DNA from: Glaciecola amylolytica
GTDB lineage: Bacteria > Bacteroidota > Bacteroidia > Flavobacteriales_D > Crocinitomicaceae
Direction: 5' to 3'
DNA length: 64,000 bases
NCBI GenBank assembly: GCA_003856375.1
Contig: CP034120.1
Location: 4,542,343-4,606,342, forward strand
A program made the translations under genes and the position numbers. Positions 1-9,424 of the stretch are shown in pieces (the first letter of the stretch is position 1; each line of letters opens with the position of its first letter). Below the pieces are notes generated by a model. The model had not been told where the DNA came from and did no database searches. It saw only the letters and a list, made by a program, of their open reading frames with translations.

Positions 1-702
1 ATTACACTTTCATTGATTGTATCCTTATTCCTTTCTCTATACTCAATTGGAGTATTGGAAGACTATCAGCCGTCTCAGCCAATTGAATTCCCTCACGATA
101 TTCACGCCGGTAAAAACGGAATTGACTGTAAATATTGTCACAACTCCGCAATCGATGGAAAAACAGCAGGAATTCCTACAGTAAACGTGTGTATGAACTG
201 TCACAAGCAGATCAACGGTAACGATGCTGAGCAACAAGAGAAAATCGCTAAGATTTACGAAGCTGCAGGATGGGATCCGGTGAAACAAGTTTATACAGGT
301 AAAACAAAAGAGATTATCTGGAATAAAGTTCACGTATTGCCTGATCACGTTTACTTCAACCACCAACAACACGTTGTTGCAGGTCAGGTAGATTGTAAGC
401 AGTGTCATGGTGATATGACGAAGATGAACCAGACTGCAAAAGTTCAACCGGTTGCAGAATTGAACAAGATCGAAGGAAACGTTCAGTTGACAAAAGCAAC
501 TTTGACAATGGGATGGTGTATCGAGTGTCACGCTGAGAAAGAAATCTCTTCTGGATCATTGGATACAAAAGGAAGCAATTATTACAACGAAATACATAAC
601 CGTTTGTTGAAAGACAAAAAAATGTACAATAAGTTCCTTGAGGATAAGAAAATAACGGTTAAAGAATTAGGTGGTTGGGAGTGTGCTAAATGTCACTATT
701 AA
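1..702 (+). CDS. actA: Alternative complex III subunit ActA, pentahaem cytochrome c (5' partial)
   Basis: The reading frame is open from base 1, so the true start and the N-terminal membrane anchor lie outside the window; the TTG at 13 is only an internal codon. Five CxxCH haem c motifs are visible at 127-141, 190-204, 394-408, 517-531 and 682-696. Five haems is the number known for ActA of alternative complex III, where this subunit carries electrons on the periplasmic face from the Fe-S subunit towards the terminal acceptor. It is the first visible gene of an act-cox operon and is followed after 27 bases by actB. The gene order actABCDEF then coxBA makes the call secure despite the missing 5' end. 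Confidence 0.9.
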   Translation: MTLSLIVSLFLSLYSIGVLEDYQPSQPIEFPHDIHAGKNGIDCKYCHNSAIDGKTAGIPTVNVCMNCHKQINGNDAEQQEKIAKIYEAAGWDPVKQVYTGKTKEIIWNKVHVLPDHVYFNHQQHVVAGQVDCKQCHGDMTKMNQTAKVQPVAELNKIEGNVQLTKATLTMGWCIECHAEKEISSGSLDTKGSNYYNEIHNRLLKDKKMYNKFLEDKKITVKELGGWECAKCHY

Positions 703-729
703 TCAAACTCGAACAGTAGAACAAAGATT

Positions 730-3700
730 ATGGCTATGTCAAAAAAATATTGGAAAGGTCTTGATGAATTGCATGAAACACCTGCGTTCGTTGAGTCAAG
801 AGATCGTGAATTCTCACCGTCTGTTTCTGTTGACGAATTCTTAGGTGATGATCAACTTGCTGAAACATCTACGGCACGTCGTGACTTCTTGAAATTCTTA
901 GGATTCAGTGTTGCAGCTGCTACAGTTGCGGCATGTGAGGCTCCGGTTACAAAAGCTATTCCTTATGTTGTGAAACCTGAGAACGTAACTCCGGGTGTTG
1001 CAACATGGTATGCTTCCACTTATTACGATGGAAACGCATACGCAAGTATCGTTGTTAAAACACGTGAAGGTCGACCAATTTATATTAAAGGAAACCGTGA
1101 TTTCGGATTTACACAAGGAGCTTTAACTCCTCAAATCGTTTCATCGGTACTTTCTTTATACGATAATGCACGTTTGAAGACTGCTCAATCAAAAGGGAAA
1201 GATATTTCCTGGGAGAAATTGGACGGTGCGGTAAAAGCTTCTTTGGCTGATATCAAAAAATCAAACGGAAAGGTTGCATTCGTAGCAAATTCAGTTATTT
1301 CACCATCCATGCAAGGTGCAATTGTAGATTTGTCTACAAGTATCTTCGGTGAAGTGAAAGATGCAAACGGAATGTTAACTGTTCACCCGAACTTTAACTT
1401 TATCCAATACGACGCAATTTCTTACAGCGGAATGCGTGAAGCGAATCTGGAGTCTTTCGGAATGAGAGCCATTCCTGATTACGATTTCCTGCAAGCTAAA
1501 ACGATTGTAAGTATTGGTGCTGATTTCTTAAGTACCTGGTTACTTGGAAATGCATTCTCTGCAGATTACGGAAAACGCCGTGAGCCGGATGGAGAATGGA
1601 TGAGCAAACACTTCCAATTTGAATCCACAATGTCTATCACTGGTTCAAACGCAGATTACCGCGGAATGATCAAGCCAAGTGAGCAGGCAAACGTACTTTC
1701 TTACATTCTTGGGAAATTCGGAGTAAACACAGGAGTTTCTTCTGCGTTACCGAAAGAAGCGCAGGCAGTAGCTGATTCAGCTGTGAAAGCATTGAAAGCT
1801 TCAAAAGGAATGTCAGTAGTTGTTTCAGGTTCCAATAACAAAGCTATTCAGATTCTGACGAATAAATTGAACAGCGTATTGGGAGCTTACGGAAAAACAA
1901 TTCTTTTCGAGAAGCAATTGCAAATGTTCCAGTCGGAAGATGCAAAAATGCAGAAATTCGTTTCTGATGTTGTTGCAGGAAAAGGACCGGACGCAGTATT
2001 CTTCTTAGGAACAAACCCTGCTTACAACTTGCCGAACGGTAAAGAGTTTGCAGCAGCACTTGAAAAAGTAAAATTGAGCGTTTCCCTATCTTCTTACGGA
2101 GATGAAACAGCTTCAAAATGTTCATACATTGCTCCTGATCACCATGCTTTAGAGTCATGGATGGATTTCAATCCGAAAGCAGGACATTATTCAATCGCAC
2201 AACCTACCATCCGTCCGTTATTTGATACGGCACCAGCAATGGAATCTCTATTGGTTTGGGCAGGTTCTAAAAACCGTGGAGGAAAAGACTCACGTGTAGC
2301 GTACGAATACATTTCGAAAAACTGGGAGATCTACGGATTCCCTTACCAAACAAAATATTCAGACTTCAATACATACTTTGAAATGGCTATTCACAATAGC
2401 TGTAACGAAGATATGGTAATGCCGGCTGCAGCACTTCCTGTTTTCAACGATGCTTCATTGAGCAAAGTTGCAGGTAAATTGCCGAAAGCAGGTTCTTTAG
2501 AAGTAGTATTGTACCAAAAAGCAGGAATCGGAAACGGAGACATGGCTGGTAACCCATGGTTGCAAGAAATGCCGGATCCGATTACGAAAGTAACCTGGGA
2601 CAACTACATTACAATGTCTCCTGAGACAATGAAGAAAGACGGTTATGCTGTTACTTTCGATCAGGAAAACGGATTGAACCTTGCAACTGTGAAAGTTGGA
2701 AATGAATCAATCACTCTTCCTGTTTATCCATCACCGGGTCAGGCTGCAGGTACTATCGGTATCGCATTGGGTTACGGTCGTGGAGAAGGTAATGAGGAAA
2801 TCGGTAACGCAGCTTTCGTAACAAAAGAATACGGAGGTTTCGCAACAGATGAAAAAGGAAACCGTGTAACAGTTGGTAAAAACGCATTCCGCTTCCTTAC
2901 ATGGGAAAATGGAACATACCAAAACAATGTGGTAGGTTCTTTAACAGCAGAATTGGCAAAAGGAAAATACCCGATTGCAGCAACGCAAATTCACCATACG
3001 GTAATGTCCCGTAACTCTATCGTTAGAGAAACGACTTTGGAGATTTACCAAAATGAAGAAGAAGGAACTTACAATCACAAACACGTATTGCATACACATG
3101 AAGGCGAAGTTCCGATTTCGGAATTCGATTTATGGGATGCACATCCGGTAGAGAACATCGGTCACCGTTGGGGAATGACTATCGACTTGAACCAATGTTT
3201 CGGTTGTGGTGTTTGTATCATCGCTTGTCAGGCAGAGAATAACATTCCTGTAGTTGGTAAGGATGAAGTTCGCAGAGGTCGTGAAATGCACTGGTTGCGT
3301 ATCGACCGTTACTTCGCATCAAGCGAAGAAGCAGCAGTAGGAACACGTAAAGATCCAGTTTTAGGACATTTGGATTACGTAGAATCTGAAATCCCTACTG
3401 CAAACCCGGCTGTAGTTCACATGCCGATGATGTGTCAGCAGTGTAACCACGCTCCGTGTGAAACGGTTTGTCCGGTTGCTGCAACAACACACTCCAATGA
3501 AGGATTAAACCAAATGACATATAACCGTTGTATCGGTACACGTTACTGTGCTAACAACTGTCCTTACAAGGTTCGTCGTTTCAACTGGTTTAACTACCCG
3601 TCATACAAGAAATTTACTGAAATCAACCCTGCACAAGACGATTTAGGTCGTATGGTATTGAATCCGGATGTAACGGTTCGTACTCGTGGTGTAATGGAAA

Positions 3701-4044
3701 AATGTTCATTCTGTGTTCAGAAGATCCAATCAGTGAAATTGGAAGCTAAAGTTCAAAACAGAACTGTTCAGGATAGTGACTTCGAATCTGCTTGTTCAGA
3801 TGCTTGTCCTGCCGGAGCAATCGTATTCGGTGACTGGAATGATGTAAACTCTAAGATTCGCAAAGTTTCAGGAGGAAAACGTTCTTACCAGGCATTGGAA
3901 GAAGTAGGAGTGAAACCAAATGTTTGGTACCAGGTGAAAGTTCGTAACAACGAAAACACTGAGCTGGACAGATTGGCGGCAGAAGCTCATCATGGTGGAC
4001 ATGGAGCTCATGCTGAAAAACATGAAAGTAAGTCAAATCATTAA
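730..4044 (+). CDS. actB: Alternative complex III subunit ActB, Fe-S/molybdopterin-oxidoreductase-like protein
   Basis: The product is a 1,104-residue periplasmic fusion of a molybdopterin-oxidoreductase-like domain (about 80-790) and a ferredoxin-like domain (about 810-1060). The N-terminus has the KYWKGLDEL-type block of the extended Tat domain of this family, then a twin-arginine stretch RRDFLKFLG at 50-58 and a lipobox-like AAC ending at Cys69, so Tat export and lipid anchoring are likely. Cysteine clusters at about 821-835 (CFGCGVCIIAC), 901-930 (CQQCNHAPCETVCP, then CIGTRYCANNCP) and 990-1030 (CSFC, CSDACP) fit the three [4Fe-4S] and one [3Fe-4S] clusters known for ActB. In this family the large domain has lost molybdopterin. 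The C-terminus is His-rich. ATG at 730 is used; ATG at 736 is an equally possible start. Confidence 0.95.
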   Translation: MAMSKKYWKGLDELHETPAFVESRDREFSPSVSVDEFLGDDQLAETSTARRDFLKFLGFSVAAATVAACEAPVTKAIPYVVKPENVTPGVATWYASTYYDGNAYASIVVKTREGRPIYIKGNRDFGFTQGALTPQIVSSVLSLYDNARLKTAQSKGKDISWEKLDGAVKASLADIKKSNGKVAFVANSVISPSMQGAIVDLSTSIFGEVKDANGMLTVHPNFNFIQYDAISYSGMREANLESFGMRAIPDYDFLQAKTIVSIGADFLSTWLLGNAFSADYGKRREPDGEWMSKHFQFESTMSITGSNADYRGMIKPSEQANVLSYILGKFGVNTGVSSALPKEAQAVADSAVKALKASKGMSVVVSGSNNKAIQILTNKLNSVLGAYGKTILFEKQLQMFQSEDAKMQKFVSDVVAGKGPDAVFFLGTNPAYNLPNGKEFAAALEKVKLSVSLSSYGDETASKCSYIAPDHHALESWMDFNPKAGHYSIAQPTIRPLFDTAPAMESLLVWAGSKNRGGKDSRVAYEYISKNWEIYGFPYQTKYSDFNTYFEMAIHNSCNEDMVMPAAALPVFNDASLSKVAGKLPKAGSLEVVLYQKAGIGNGDMAGNPWLQEMPDPITKVTWDNYITMSPETMKKDGYAVTFDQENGLNLATVKVGNESITLPVYPSPGQAAGTIGIALGYGRGEGNEEIGNAAFVTKEYGGFATDEKGNRVTVGKNAFRFLTWENGTYQNNVVGSLTAELAKGKYPIAATQIHHTVMSRNSIVRETTLEIYQNEEEGTYNHKHVLHTHEGEVPISEFDLWDAHPVENIGHRWGMTIDLNQCFGCGVCIIACQAENNIPVVGKDEVRRGREMHWLRIDRYFASSEEAAVGTRKDPVLGHLDYVESEIPTANPAVVHMPMMCQQCNHAPCETVCPVAATTHSNEGLNQMTYNRCIGTRYCANNCPYKVRRFNWFNYPSYKKFTEINPAQDDLGRMVLNPDVTVRTRGVMEKCSFCVQKIQSVKLEAKVQNRTVQDSDFESACSDACPAGAIVFGDWNDVNSKIRKVSGGKRSYQALEEVGVKPNVWYQVKVRNNENTELDRLAAEAHHGGHGAHAEKHESKSNH

Positions 4045-4063
4045 TTGCTAAAAATAAAGTCTA

Positions 4064-5512
4064 ATGCATAAGGAAGCTGCAATTCGTGAACCCCTCATAT
4101 TAGGTCACAAGACGTATCACGAGATTACCGAGGACGTATGTAAACCGATTGAGGATAAAGCACCGCGCATGTGGTACATTTTATTCGGTATCGCTTTAAT
4201 TATCGGATTATACGGAGTAGGATGTATCTTTTACTTGTTAGGAACAGGTATTGGAGTTTGGGGATTAAACAAGACCGTTGGTTGGGCTTGGGATATTACC
4301 AACTTCGTTTGGTGGGTAGGTATCGGTCACGCCGGAACCCTGATCTCAGCAGTATTGTTATTGTTCCGTCAAAAATGGAGAATGGCGATCAACCGTTCAG
4401 CAGAAGCGATGACCATCTTCGCGGTATTCATGGCTGGTTTGTTCCCGTTAATTCACATGGGTCGTTTATGGGTAGGTTACTGGACTCTTCCTTTGCCAAA
4501 CCACTTCGGTTCTTTGTGGGTAAACTTTAACTCACCGTTGCTATGGGACGTATTCGCGATCTCAACGTATCTTTCCGTATCATTAGTATTCTGGTACATC
4601 GGTTTGATTCCTGACTTCGCAACGATTCGTGACCGTGTGAAAAAACCGATTCCAAAGAAAATGTACTCGATCCTTTCTTTCGGATGGTCTGGCCGCGCGA
4701 AGCACTGGAATCGTTTCGAATTGGTTTCATTGGTACTTGCAGGTGTTGCTACACCGTTGGTATTCTCGGTTCACTCGATTGTATCCTTTGACTTTGCTAC
4801 ATCGGTTATTCCTGGATGGCATACAACAATCTTCCCTCCTTACTTCGTAGCAGGAGCCGTTTTCTCCGGGTTCGCCATGGTACAGACGCTTCTACTTGTA
4901 ATGCGTAAGGCAATGAAGTTGGAAGCTTACATCCACACAAGACACGTTGAGTACATGAACATCGTAATCATGGTTACAGGTTCCATCGTAGGTACTGCGT
5001 ATATCACTGAGTTATTTATCTCCTGGTATTCAGGTGTGGAATATGAAGCATATGCATTCTTCAACCGTGCAGCAGGACCATACTGGTGGGCATACTGGTC
5101 AATGATGACTTGTAACGTGGTATCTCCACAGTTGATGTGGTTCAAAAAATTGCGCAGAAGCTTATTGTTTACATTCATCATTTCGATCGTTGTAAACATC
5201 GGTATGTGGTTCGAGCGTTACGTAATTATCGTAACATCTATTCACAGAGATTACTTGCCATCTTCATGGTCTATGCACTACCCAAGTCATATCGACTTAG
5301 GTGTATATGTCGGAACGATCGGTTTATTCTTCGTATTCTTCTTATTGTTTGCTCGTTTCTTCCCGGTATTGGCATTGAACGAATTGAAAACAATCTTGAA
5401 GTCTTCAGGTGAATCTTACAAGAACGACACCGCTCCGGTTCACCCTTATTTTGCAAAAAACGGTCATGGTAGCCACGGACACGATGACCACGATAATACT
5501 CACAATCATTAA
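4064..5512 (+). CDS. actC: Alternative complex III subunit ActC, NrfD-like quinol-binding membrane protein
   Basis: A 482-residue polytopic membrane protein of the NrfD/PsrC family. Many hydrophobic helices are visible from about residue 38 to 435 (for example the YILFGIALIIGLYGV stretch), followed by a His/Asp-rich tail that contains GHGSHGHDDHD. In alternative complex III, ActC and ActF form the two membrane bundles, and ActC lies under ActB and is thought to hold the quinol site. It starts 19 bases after actB and ends 9 bases before actD, so it is translated from the same message. Conserved WWVGIGHAGT and HMGRLWVGYW-type segments match the family as I know it. Confidence 0.93.
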   Translation: MHKEAAIREPLILGHKTYHEITEDVCKPIEDKAPRMWYILFGIALIIGLYGVGCIFYLLGTGIGVWGLNKTVGWAWDITNFVWWVGIGHAGTLISAVLLLFRQKWRMAINRSAEAMTIFAVFMAGLFPLIHMGRLWVGYWTLPLPNHFGSLWVNFNSPLLWDVFAISTYLSVSLVFWYIGLIPDFATIRDRVKKPIPKKMYSILSFGWSGRAKHWNRFELVSLVLAGVATPLVFSVHSIVSFDFATSVIPGWHTTIFPPYFVAGAVFSGFAMVQTLLLVMRKAMKLEAYIHTRHVEYMNIVIMVTGSIVGTAYITELFISWYSGVEYEAYAFFNRAAGPYWWAYWSMMTCNVVSPQLMWFKKLRRSLLFTFIISIVVNIGMWFERYVIIVTSIHRDYLPSSWSMHYPSHIDLGVYVGTIGLFFVFFLLFARFFPVLALNELKTILKSSGESYKNDTAPVHPYFAKNGHGSHGHDDHDNTHNH

Positions 5513-5521
5513 TAGAGAAAC

Positions 5522-6058
5522 ATGGCAGAGAAAGTAATTTATGCAATGTATGACGACGACGATGTGCTAAAAGATGGCGCAAAGAAGTTAGTCGCTAAAG
5601 GAGTTAAAGTAGCTGACGTGTTTTCTCCGTTTCCGATTCACGGAATTGATCCGATTATCGGTGTGAAACAAACGCGTTTGGGAATCATGGCATTCTTGTA
5701 TGGTTTGACGGGTACTGCGTTGGCAACTTTGGGAATGAACTATTTCATGATTCATGACTGGCCGATGAACATCGGTGGTAAGCCGAACGACAGTTATTTG
5801 GACAACGTATTGGCTTTCATTCCGATTACATTTGAGTTCACGGTATTGTGTGCTGCTCACGGAATGGCAATTACTTATTTACTATTGAATAAGACTTTGC
5901 CAGGAATGCCGGCAACAAACCCGGATCCTCGTACAACTGATGATAAATTCGTAATGGAATTGCGTTTGTCTCAAAACGGTCAATTCTCAGAAACAGAATT
6001 GTTATCCATGTTGAATGAAACTGGAGTGATAGAAGTAGATCAAAAAGATATTCATTAA
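5522..6058 (+). CDS. actD: Alternative complex III subunit ActD
   Basis: A 178-residue protein with two central membrane helices (about 55-78 and 98-122) and soluble ends. The pattern DDDVLKDGAKKL near the N-terminus and the FSPFPIHGIDP block at about 38-48 are typical of the DUF3341 family, to which ActD belongs. It is a structural membrane subunit of alternative complex III with no cofactor. The gene sits between actC and actE with short spacing, as in other Bacteroidota act operons. Confidence 0.92.
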   Translation: MAEKVIYAMYDDDDVLKDGAKKLVAKGVKVADVFSPFPIHGIDPIIGVKQTRLGIMAFLYGLTGTALATLGMNYFMIHDWPMNIGGKPNDSYLDNVLAFIPITFEFTVLCAAHGMAITYLLLNKTLPGMPATNPDPRTTDDKFVMELRLSQNGQFSETELLSMLNETGVIEVDQKDIH

Positions 6059-6103
6059 TTAACTGTAGATAGTAAGTCTTACAGAGCTTAAAGACCAATA
6101 CAG

Positions 6104-6850
6104 ATGAAAGTAAAATTCAAGGCATTTGCACAGTTTTCATTAGTAGCGTTGCTAGCTGCAGCGTGTACTTCTGATCCTGATAGTGCAGGTTTAGAATACA
6201 TGCCTGATATGTATCGTTCTCCTGCGATTGAACCATATGTTGATTATGGTGAAGTTCGTGGTCAGATAAATGACGAGTTGAAAATGCGTCGTTCCGCTAT
6301 GGTTCCTCCGCGTTATGCAATTCCTTATGCGGGTACAGATTCGGCAACTGTTCATACATTGCTTCCATATCACCGTTTACCGGGGAGATTGTTTAGAGAA
6401 TCACATGGTTTGTATCAGTATGACGTGTCTCCGAACGAAGATGCGGATTACGAATACAATCTTGCTGGTGCAGATGTGAATCCTCTTAAGTTAACTTCAA
6501 AAGAAGTGGCTGATAAGATTTTCGCAGATGGAAAGGCTTTGTATCAAATCAACTGTAATCACTGTCACGGTGAAAAGGGAGACGGAAACGGACCAATGGT
6601 TGTTTCCGGAGCTTATACAGGAGCAGCTGTATTGACGAGTTTGGCAATTCCTGAAGGAAAAATGTTCTACTCTATTTACTACGGTAAAGGTATGATGGGA
6701 GCTCACGCATCTTTATTGAACAAAAAAGAGATTTGGACATTGGTTCATTACGTAAGAAGATTCCAGGATTCAAAATACGGAACTTTTGACGCAAACGGAC
6801 TTCCGGCTTGGGGAGCAACAGCTTCTGCAGCTTCAGATACAATAAAGTAA
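6104..6850 (+). CDS. actE: Alternative complex III subunit ActE, monohaem cytochrome c lipoprotein
   Basis: A 248-residue exported protein. The N-terminus is a lipoprotein signal with lipobox LLAAAC and Cys21, which predicts anchoring on the periplasmic side. A single haem c motif CNHCHG lies near residue 150, and a methionine-containing KGMMGAH segment further on probably supplies the axial ligand. In alternative complex III, ActE is the haem protein that links ActA haems to the electron acceptor, here probably the CuA site of the oxidase encoded just downstream. It lies 45 bases after actD and 25 before actF. Confidence 0.92.
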   Translation: MKVKFKAFAQFSLVALLAAACTSDPDSAGLEYMPDMYRSPAIEPYVDYGEVRGQINDELKMRRSAMVPPRYAIPYAGTDSATVHTLLPYHRLPGRLFRESHGLYQYDVSPNEDADYEYNLAGADVNPLKLTSKEVADKIFADGKALYQINCNHCHGEKGDGNGPMVVSGAYTGAAVLTSLAIPEGKMFYSIYYGKGMMGAHASLLNKKEIWTLVHYVRRFQDSKYGTFDANGLPAWGATASAASDTIK

Positions 6851-6875
6851 TTACTAAGATAGAAAACGAAAAGAA

Positions 6876-8072
6876 ATGGAATTCAAAATTTCATCAAAAG
6901 CAAAATCCCTAACGGTAGTCCTGATGTTGTTGGGAGTTATCGGCATCTGTTTAGGTGTTTGGATCGAATTTAGTTGCCATGGAGGTGAGCACTTTCAACA
7001 ACGTTTTTTAGGAAACTTGTTGGTAGATAGTTTCTTCTTTTTCGCAATTGGTTTAGGAGCATTATACTTTTTGGCTTTGCAGTATGCAACTGAAACAGGT
7101 TGGTATGCTTCCGTAAAACGAATCATTGAAGGAGTAGCAGGTTTTTTACCTTACGGTATCGCATTGATGTTGGTAACGCTATTGACGCTTTCTTTGACGA
7201 AAGGTGGAGGAATTTATGTGTGGATGGATAATGCACACGTAGAACACGACCCGATCTTAGTGAAAAAATCAGCTTATTTGAACCAATGGTTTTTCTGGAT
7301 CAGAACATTGGCTTACATGGCGGTTTACTTCATTTTCTGGAGAGGTTTCAAAATGCGTTCATTGGAAGAAGATAGAGTAGGTGGAACAGCGATTCACTTC
7401 ACAAACTATAAAAAAGGAGCATTGTTCCTGGTATTCTTCGCGGTATTCTCCTCAACTTCTGCTTGGGACTGGATCATGTCAATCGACGCGCATTGGTTCT
7501 CAACATTGTTCGGATGGTACGTATTCGCAGGAATGTGGTGTTCTACAATGGTTGTTTTGGTAACATTGACATTGTATTTGAAAAAGCAAGGTTACTTGAG
7601 CAAAGTAAATGAAAACCACATCCACGATTTAGGAAAATGGACTTTCGCAACTTCATTCTTATGGTCTTACTTGTGGTTCTCTCAATTCATGTTGATTTGG
7701 TACGCAAACATTCCGGAAGAGGTAACATACCACTTGACGCGAATTGAAGATTTCAAATTATTGTACTTCGGTATGTTCTTTATCAACTTCGCATTCCCGA
7801 TGTTGTTATTGATGTCTCGTGACGCTAAACGTCATGCCGGTGTTTTGACAGCAGTTGGAGTAATCATTTTCGCAGGTCACTGGGTTGATGCTTACCTGAT
7901 GGTAATGGGAGGTTCAATGGGTAAAAATGCATACATCGGAGCATTGGAAATCGGTATGGCTTTATTGTTCTTAGGATTCTTCATCAGAATTATTCTTACG
8001 AACCTGACTAAAGCACCATTGATGCCGGTAAATCACCCGTTCCTTGACGAAAGTATTCACCACGAAATTTAA
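6876..8072 (+). CDS. actF: Alternative complex III subunit ActF, polytopic membrane protein
   Basis: A 398-residue membrane protein with about ten hydrophobic helices spread over the whole length, starting with VVLMLLGVIGICLGVW. It is the second membrane bundle of alternative complex III, related to ActC/NrfD but without the N- and C-terminal extensions. Position directly between actE and coxB and the aromatic-rich helices (for example WDWIMSIDAHWF) support the call. No haem or Fe-S motif is present, as expected. Confidence 0.92.
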   Translation: MEFKISSKAKSLTVVLMLLGVIGICLGVWIEFSCHGGEHFQQRFLGNLLVDSFFFFAIGLGALYFLALQYATETGWYASVKRIIEGVAGFLPYGIALMLVTLLTLSLTKGGGIYVWMDNAHVEHDPILVKKSAYLNQWFFWIRTLAYMAVYFIFWRGFKMRSLEEDRVGGTAIHFTNYKKGALFLVFFAVFSSTSAWDWIMSIDAHWFSTLFGWYVFAGMWCSTMVVLVTLTLYLKKQGYLSKVNENHIHDLGKWTFATSFLWSYLWFSQFMLIWYANIPEEVTYHLTRIEDFKLLYFGMFFINFAFPMLLLMSRDAKRHAGVLTAVGVIIFAGHWVDAYLMVMGGSMGKNAYIGALEIGMALLFLGFFIRIILTNLTKAPLMPVNHPFLDESIHHEI

Positions 8073-8105
8073 TAAGGCACTTGTTGTTACGATAAAATAA
8101 AAAAC

Positions 8106-9386
8106 ATGACAAAGCTAATCGTATTAATAGTTATCATTTTAGGAGTAATTGCAATCGCACAGTTGGTGCGTATGTATGAGCTTTCTTCTAAATTAAGAAA
8201 TCGTCGTGAGGAGGATATTCCAAACCGCGATAACCGTTTGAATGCAACCTTATTGTTGGTGTTTATGTTTGCGTTTTTCGCATCTGTAATCTACTTATTC
8301 GTTGAGTATGGATTTACAGGTCGTGGAGAAGCTGCATCTGTTCACGGTGCTTCAACTGACTGGTTGTTGAACCTGAACTTATGGATCATTACGGCGGTAT
8401 TCTTTTTAACAAATGCCTTGTTGTTCGGATTCGCGTTCAAATATGTTCGTAAGCCAGGAGTAAAAGCATATTGGTTCCCGCACGATAACCGTTTGGAGTT
8501 GATGTGGACAGTAGTTCCGGCTATCGTTCTTGCAATCATCATCATCCTTGGTTTGAAATCATGGAATGAGCAAACGGATGACGCGTCCAAAGAAGCTATC
8601 CGAATCGAGTTGTTCTCAAAGCAATTTGACTGGACAGTTCGCATGGGTGGAGACGACAACACATTAGGTTATTTTGATTACAAATTGACCAATGAGAATA
8701 ACCCGTTGGCTTTATTGACTACGAAAACAATTCAGGATGCAATCGACAGTATGGAAAACAGTTCAACTGGAATCCATGCTTTAGAAATGAAATTGAACGA
8801 TCCGAAATTGATGTTTGCTCCGGAAGACCATGCTTTGATGGTGAAGGATCTGGGAGCGAAAGAACGTTTGGTTCGTATGTTGTACCAATTGAAAGCTCGT
8901 CACAACAGTGCTTTGGATGCACGTGCTTTGGATGATATCGTTTTCAACGCGAGTGATACTTTGTACTTATGTAAAGATCAGGATTACGAATTCAACTTCC
9001 GTTCGAAAGATGTAATTCACTCTGCATATTTCCCTCACTTCCGTGCTCAAATGAATACGGTTCCGGGACAAACAACACGATTCAAGTTTACACCTACAAT
9101 CACGACTACCGAAATGCGCGGTAAGATGAACAATCCAAAGTTCAACTACGTATTGATGTGTAACAAGATCTGTGGTTCTTCCCATTACAAAATGAAGTTA
9201 ATGGTTGTGGTATTGGATAAACCGGCTTATAAGAAATGGTATGCAAGAGTTTCCAAATTGGATCCGAAAGCAGCTGATCTGTGTAAGACATTCAAAAATG
9301 TTTATCCGGTTGGAAAACCGAAAGCAGCAGCTCCGGCTGACTCAACGGGGGTAGCAGCAGATACAATTCCAGCTCCAGTATTATAA
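8106..9386 (+). CDS. coxB: Cytochrome c oxidase subunit II with CuA site
   Basis: A 426-residue subunit II. After an N-terminal helix (about 3-22) there are two membrane hairpin helices (about 48-70 and 91-112), then the periplasmic cupredoxin domain. The CuA ligands are visible: His305 in VIHSAYFPHF, then Cys352, Cys356, His360 and Met363 in the CNKICGSSHYKM block. No CxxCH motif follows, so it is an aa3-type rather than a caa3-type subunit; electrons should come from ActE. About 80 to 90 residues (roughly 200-285) separate the first cupredoxin strands from the CuA half, an insertion longer than usual. The C-terminus is Ala/Pro-rich. Confidence 0.95.
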   Translation: MTKLIVLIVIILGVIAIAQLVRMYELSSKLRNRREEDIPNRDNRLNATLLLVFMFAFFASVIYLFVEYGFTGRGEAASVHGASTDWLLNLNLWIITAVFFLTNALLFGFAFKYVRKPGVKAYWFPHDNRLELMWTVVPAIVLAIIIILGLKSWNEQTDDASKEAIRIELFSKQFDWTVRMGGDDNTLGYFDYKLTNENNPLALLTTKTIQDAIDSMENSSTGIHALEMKLNDPKLMFAPEDHALMVKDLGAKERLVRMLYQLKARHNSALDARALDDIVFNASDTLYLCKDQDYEFNFRSKDVIHSAYFPHFRAQMNTVPGQTTRFKFTPTITTTEMRGKMNNPKFNYVLMCNKICGSSHYKMKLMVVVLDKPAYKKWYARVSKLDPKAADLCKTFKNVYPVGKPKAAAPADSTGVAADTIPAPVL

Positions 9387-9424
9387 TTAGTTAATTAAGT
9401 AAAAACAGCATAATAAATAAAATC

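Noticed and set aside
43..568. Minus-strand frames inside actA and many similar antisense frames in real genes
   Set aside because: Shadows of strongly conserved plus-strand genes.
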